The notes under the pieces were generated by a model. The model had not been told where the DNA came from. It ran no database searches and was given only the letters and a program-made list of their open reading frames with translations. The translations under genes and the position numbers were made by a program. From Euptelea pleiosperma (Eukaryota > Streptophyta > Magnoliopsida > Ranunculales > Eupteleaceae): a DNA stretch of 64,000 nucleotides. The stretch is from positions 186,001 through 250,000 of the forward strand of contig JASUTR010000060.1 of NCBI GenBank assembly GCA_035048495.1, given 5' to 3'. The stretch's first letter is position 1. Every line of letters begins with the position of its first letter. Shown here in pieces: positions 62,807-64,000 of the stretch.

Positions 62807-64000
62807 GAACAGGATTCGGGACAGTCGAAACAAATTTGCTCCATCCGTGCGTGAACGTCTCAAATTAGACTCAGTTTGTGTGTTACATTCCGAAGCCTAT
62901 AACTTGTGGCTTTTTCGCAACCGGACCTCGTAATTAGACTCGAATTCTTCCATTACAATTGTTTCAACACAATTGAAGTGTTGGAATAAGATTTATCACT
63001 GTCGAAACAAGTTAGCTCCATCCGTGCGTCAACGTCTCAAATTGGACTCAGTTTGTATGTTACATTCCGAAGCCTATAACTTGTGACTTTTTCGCAACCG
63101 AACCTCGTAATTAGACTCGAATTCTTCCATTACTATTATTTCAACACATTGGAATTGTTGGAACAAGATTCGGGACAGTTGAAACAAGTTAGCTCCATCC
63201 GTGCGTGAACGTCTCAAATTGGACTCAGTTTGTGTGTTACATTCCGAAGCCTATAACTTGTGACTTTTTCGCAACCGGACCTCGTAATTGGACTCAAACT
63301 CTTCCATTACTATCGTTGCAACACATTTGAAGTGTTGAAACAAGATTCGTGACAGTCAAAACAAGTTAGCTCCATCCGTGCGTCAACGTCTCAAATTGGA
63401 CTCAGTTTGTGTGTTACATTCCGAAGCCTATAACTTGTGACTTTTTCACAACCGGACCTCGTAATTAGACTCGAATTCTTCCACTACACTTGTTTCAACA
63501 CAATTGAAGTGTTGGAACAAGATTTATCACTGTCGAAACAAGTTAGCTCCATCCGTGCGTCAACGTCTCATATTGGACTCAGTTTGTGTGCTACATTCCG
63601 AAGCCTATAACTTGTGACTTTTTCGCAACCGGACCTCGTAATTAGACTCGAATTCTTCCATTACAATTGTTTCAACACATTTGATTGTTGGAACAAGATT
63701 TATCACTGTCGAAACAAGTTAGCTCCATCCGTGCGTCAACGTCTCAAATTGGACTCAGTTTGTATGTTACATTCCGAAGCCTATAACTTGTGACTTTTTC
63801 GGAACCGAACCTCGTAATTAGACTCAAATTCTTCCATTACTATTGTTTCAACACATTGGAATTGTTGGAACAAGATTCGGGACAGTCAAAACAAGTTAGC
63901 TCCATCCGTGCGTGAACGTCTCAAATTGGACTCAGTTTGTGTGTTACATTCCGAAGCCTATAACTTGTGACTTTTTCGCAACCGGACCTCGTAATTGGAC

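Larger units (their letters stand above)
32146..64000 (+). repeat. 177-bp satellite, right array (about 180 monomers)
   Basis: Uninterrupted head-to-tail monomers to the end of the window, with no transposon, gene or inversion. A marker variant (GAACAGGATTCGGGAC, with CAAATTTGC downstream) occurs at 37161, 39639, 43710, 45297, 46713, 49367, 51307, 53784, 55907, 60684 and 62807, with a GAACTGG form at 58207. Spacings are 14, 23, 9, 8, 15, 11, 14, 12, 13, 14 and 12 monomers. Small indels are rare: a loss of six bases at about 44405, a loss of seven at about 50573, and single-base losses in the CATTTGATTGTTGG type. Short open frames of 60-100 codons recur because 177 is divisible by three; they are not genes. 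Confidence 0.98.

Noticed and set aside
1..64000. CENP-B box in the satellite
   Set aside because: TTCGGGACAG and CGCAACCGG look superficially similar, but the spacing of essential TTCG...CGGG bases does not fit the vertebrate box.

Overview
The window holds no protein-coding gene that I can support. It is repetitive heterochromatin from what looks like a flowering-plant nuclear genome. The plant assignment rests on a nucleosome-length (177 bp) satellite in a long one-direction array, and on LTR retrotransposons with a tRNA-Asp-type primer binding site as used by plant Athila/Tat Ty3-gypsy elements. The LTRs also carry plant-style promoters (TATA followed by a pyrimidine patch). I cannot name the species; the satellite does not match the Arabidopsis CEN178/180 repeat as I know it.

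Layout. 1-9425: satellite array, about 53 monomers. 9426-24126: a composite retrotransposon block on the + strand, arranged LTR1 - internal 1 - LTR2 - internal 2 - LTR3. 24126-29204: satellite, about 29 monomers. 29205-32145: a solo LTR of the same family on the - strand, with a perfect 5-bp target duplication (GACCT). 32146-64000: satellite, about 180 monomers. Every monomer lies in the same orientation. Diagnostic variants recur every 8-16 monomers, mostly 12-15, so the array has an irregular higher-order structure. Blocks 6900 bp and 4600 bp apart share private mutations, which indicates recent unequal exchange. The overall picture resembles a centromeric satellite invaded by Athila-like elements, but centromere function is an inference.

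The retroelements are non-autonomous. LTRs are 2.8-3.1 kb, the one full internal region is about 4.2 kb, and I see no gag, protease, reverse transcriptase or integrase. They do carry much non-coding structure. The LTR U3 has inverted repeats, including a palindrome next to the TATA box whose arms co-vary between copies. LTR leaders contain a recurring GGAGTTGCAG/CTGCAACTCC hairpin. Splice donor and acceptor sites delimit a 468-476 bp intron-like segment in LTR1, LTR2 and the solo LTR. The internal region has a cluster of stem-loops, one with a GNRA-type tetraloop, placed just before a strong splice-donor sequence.

The most striking object is at 11205-13295. A 785-bp piece of LTR1 is repeated in inverted orientation immediately after the primer binding site. 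A transcript from the LTR1 promoter would therefore fold into a long near-perfect hairpin. The predicted LTR intron sits in the loop and would shorten it if spliced. This is the layout of an intron-spliced hairpin RNA and could be a natural silencing locus against this family, comparable in form to maize Mu killer. It is a prediction from sequence only.
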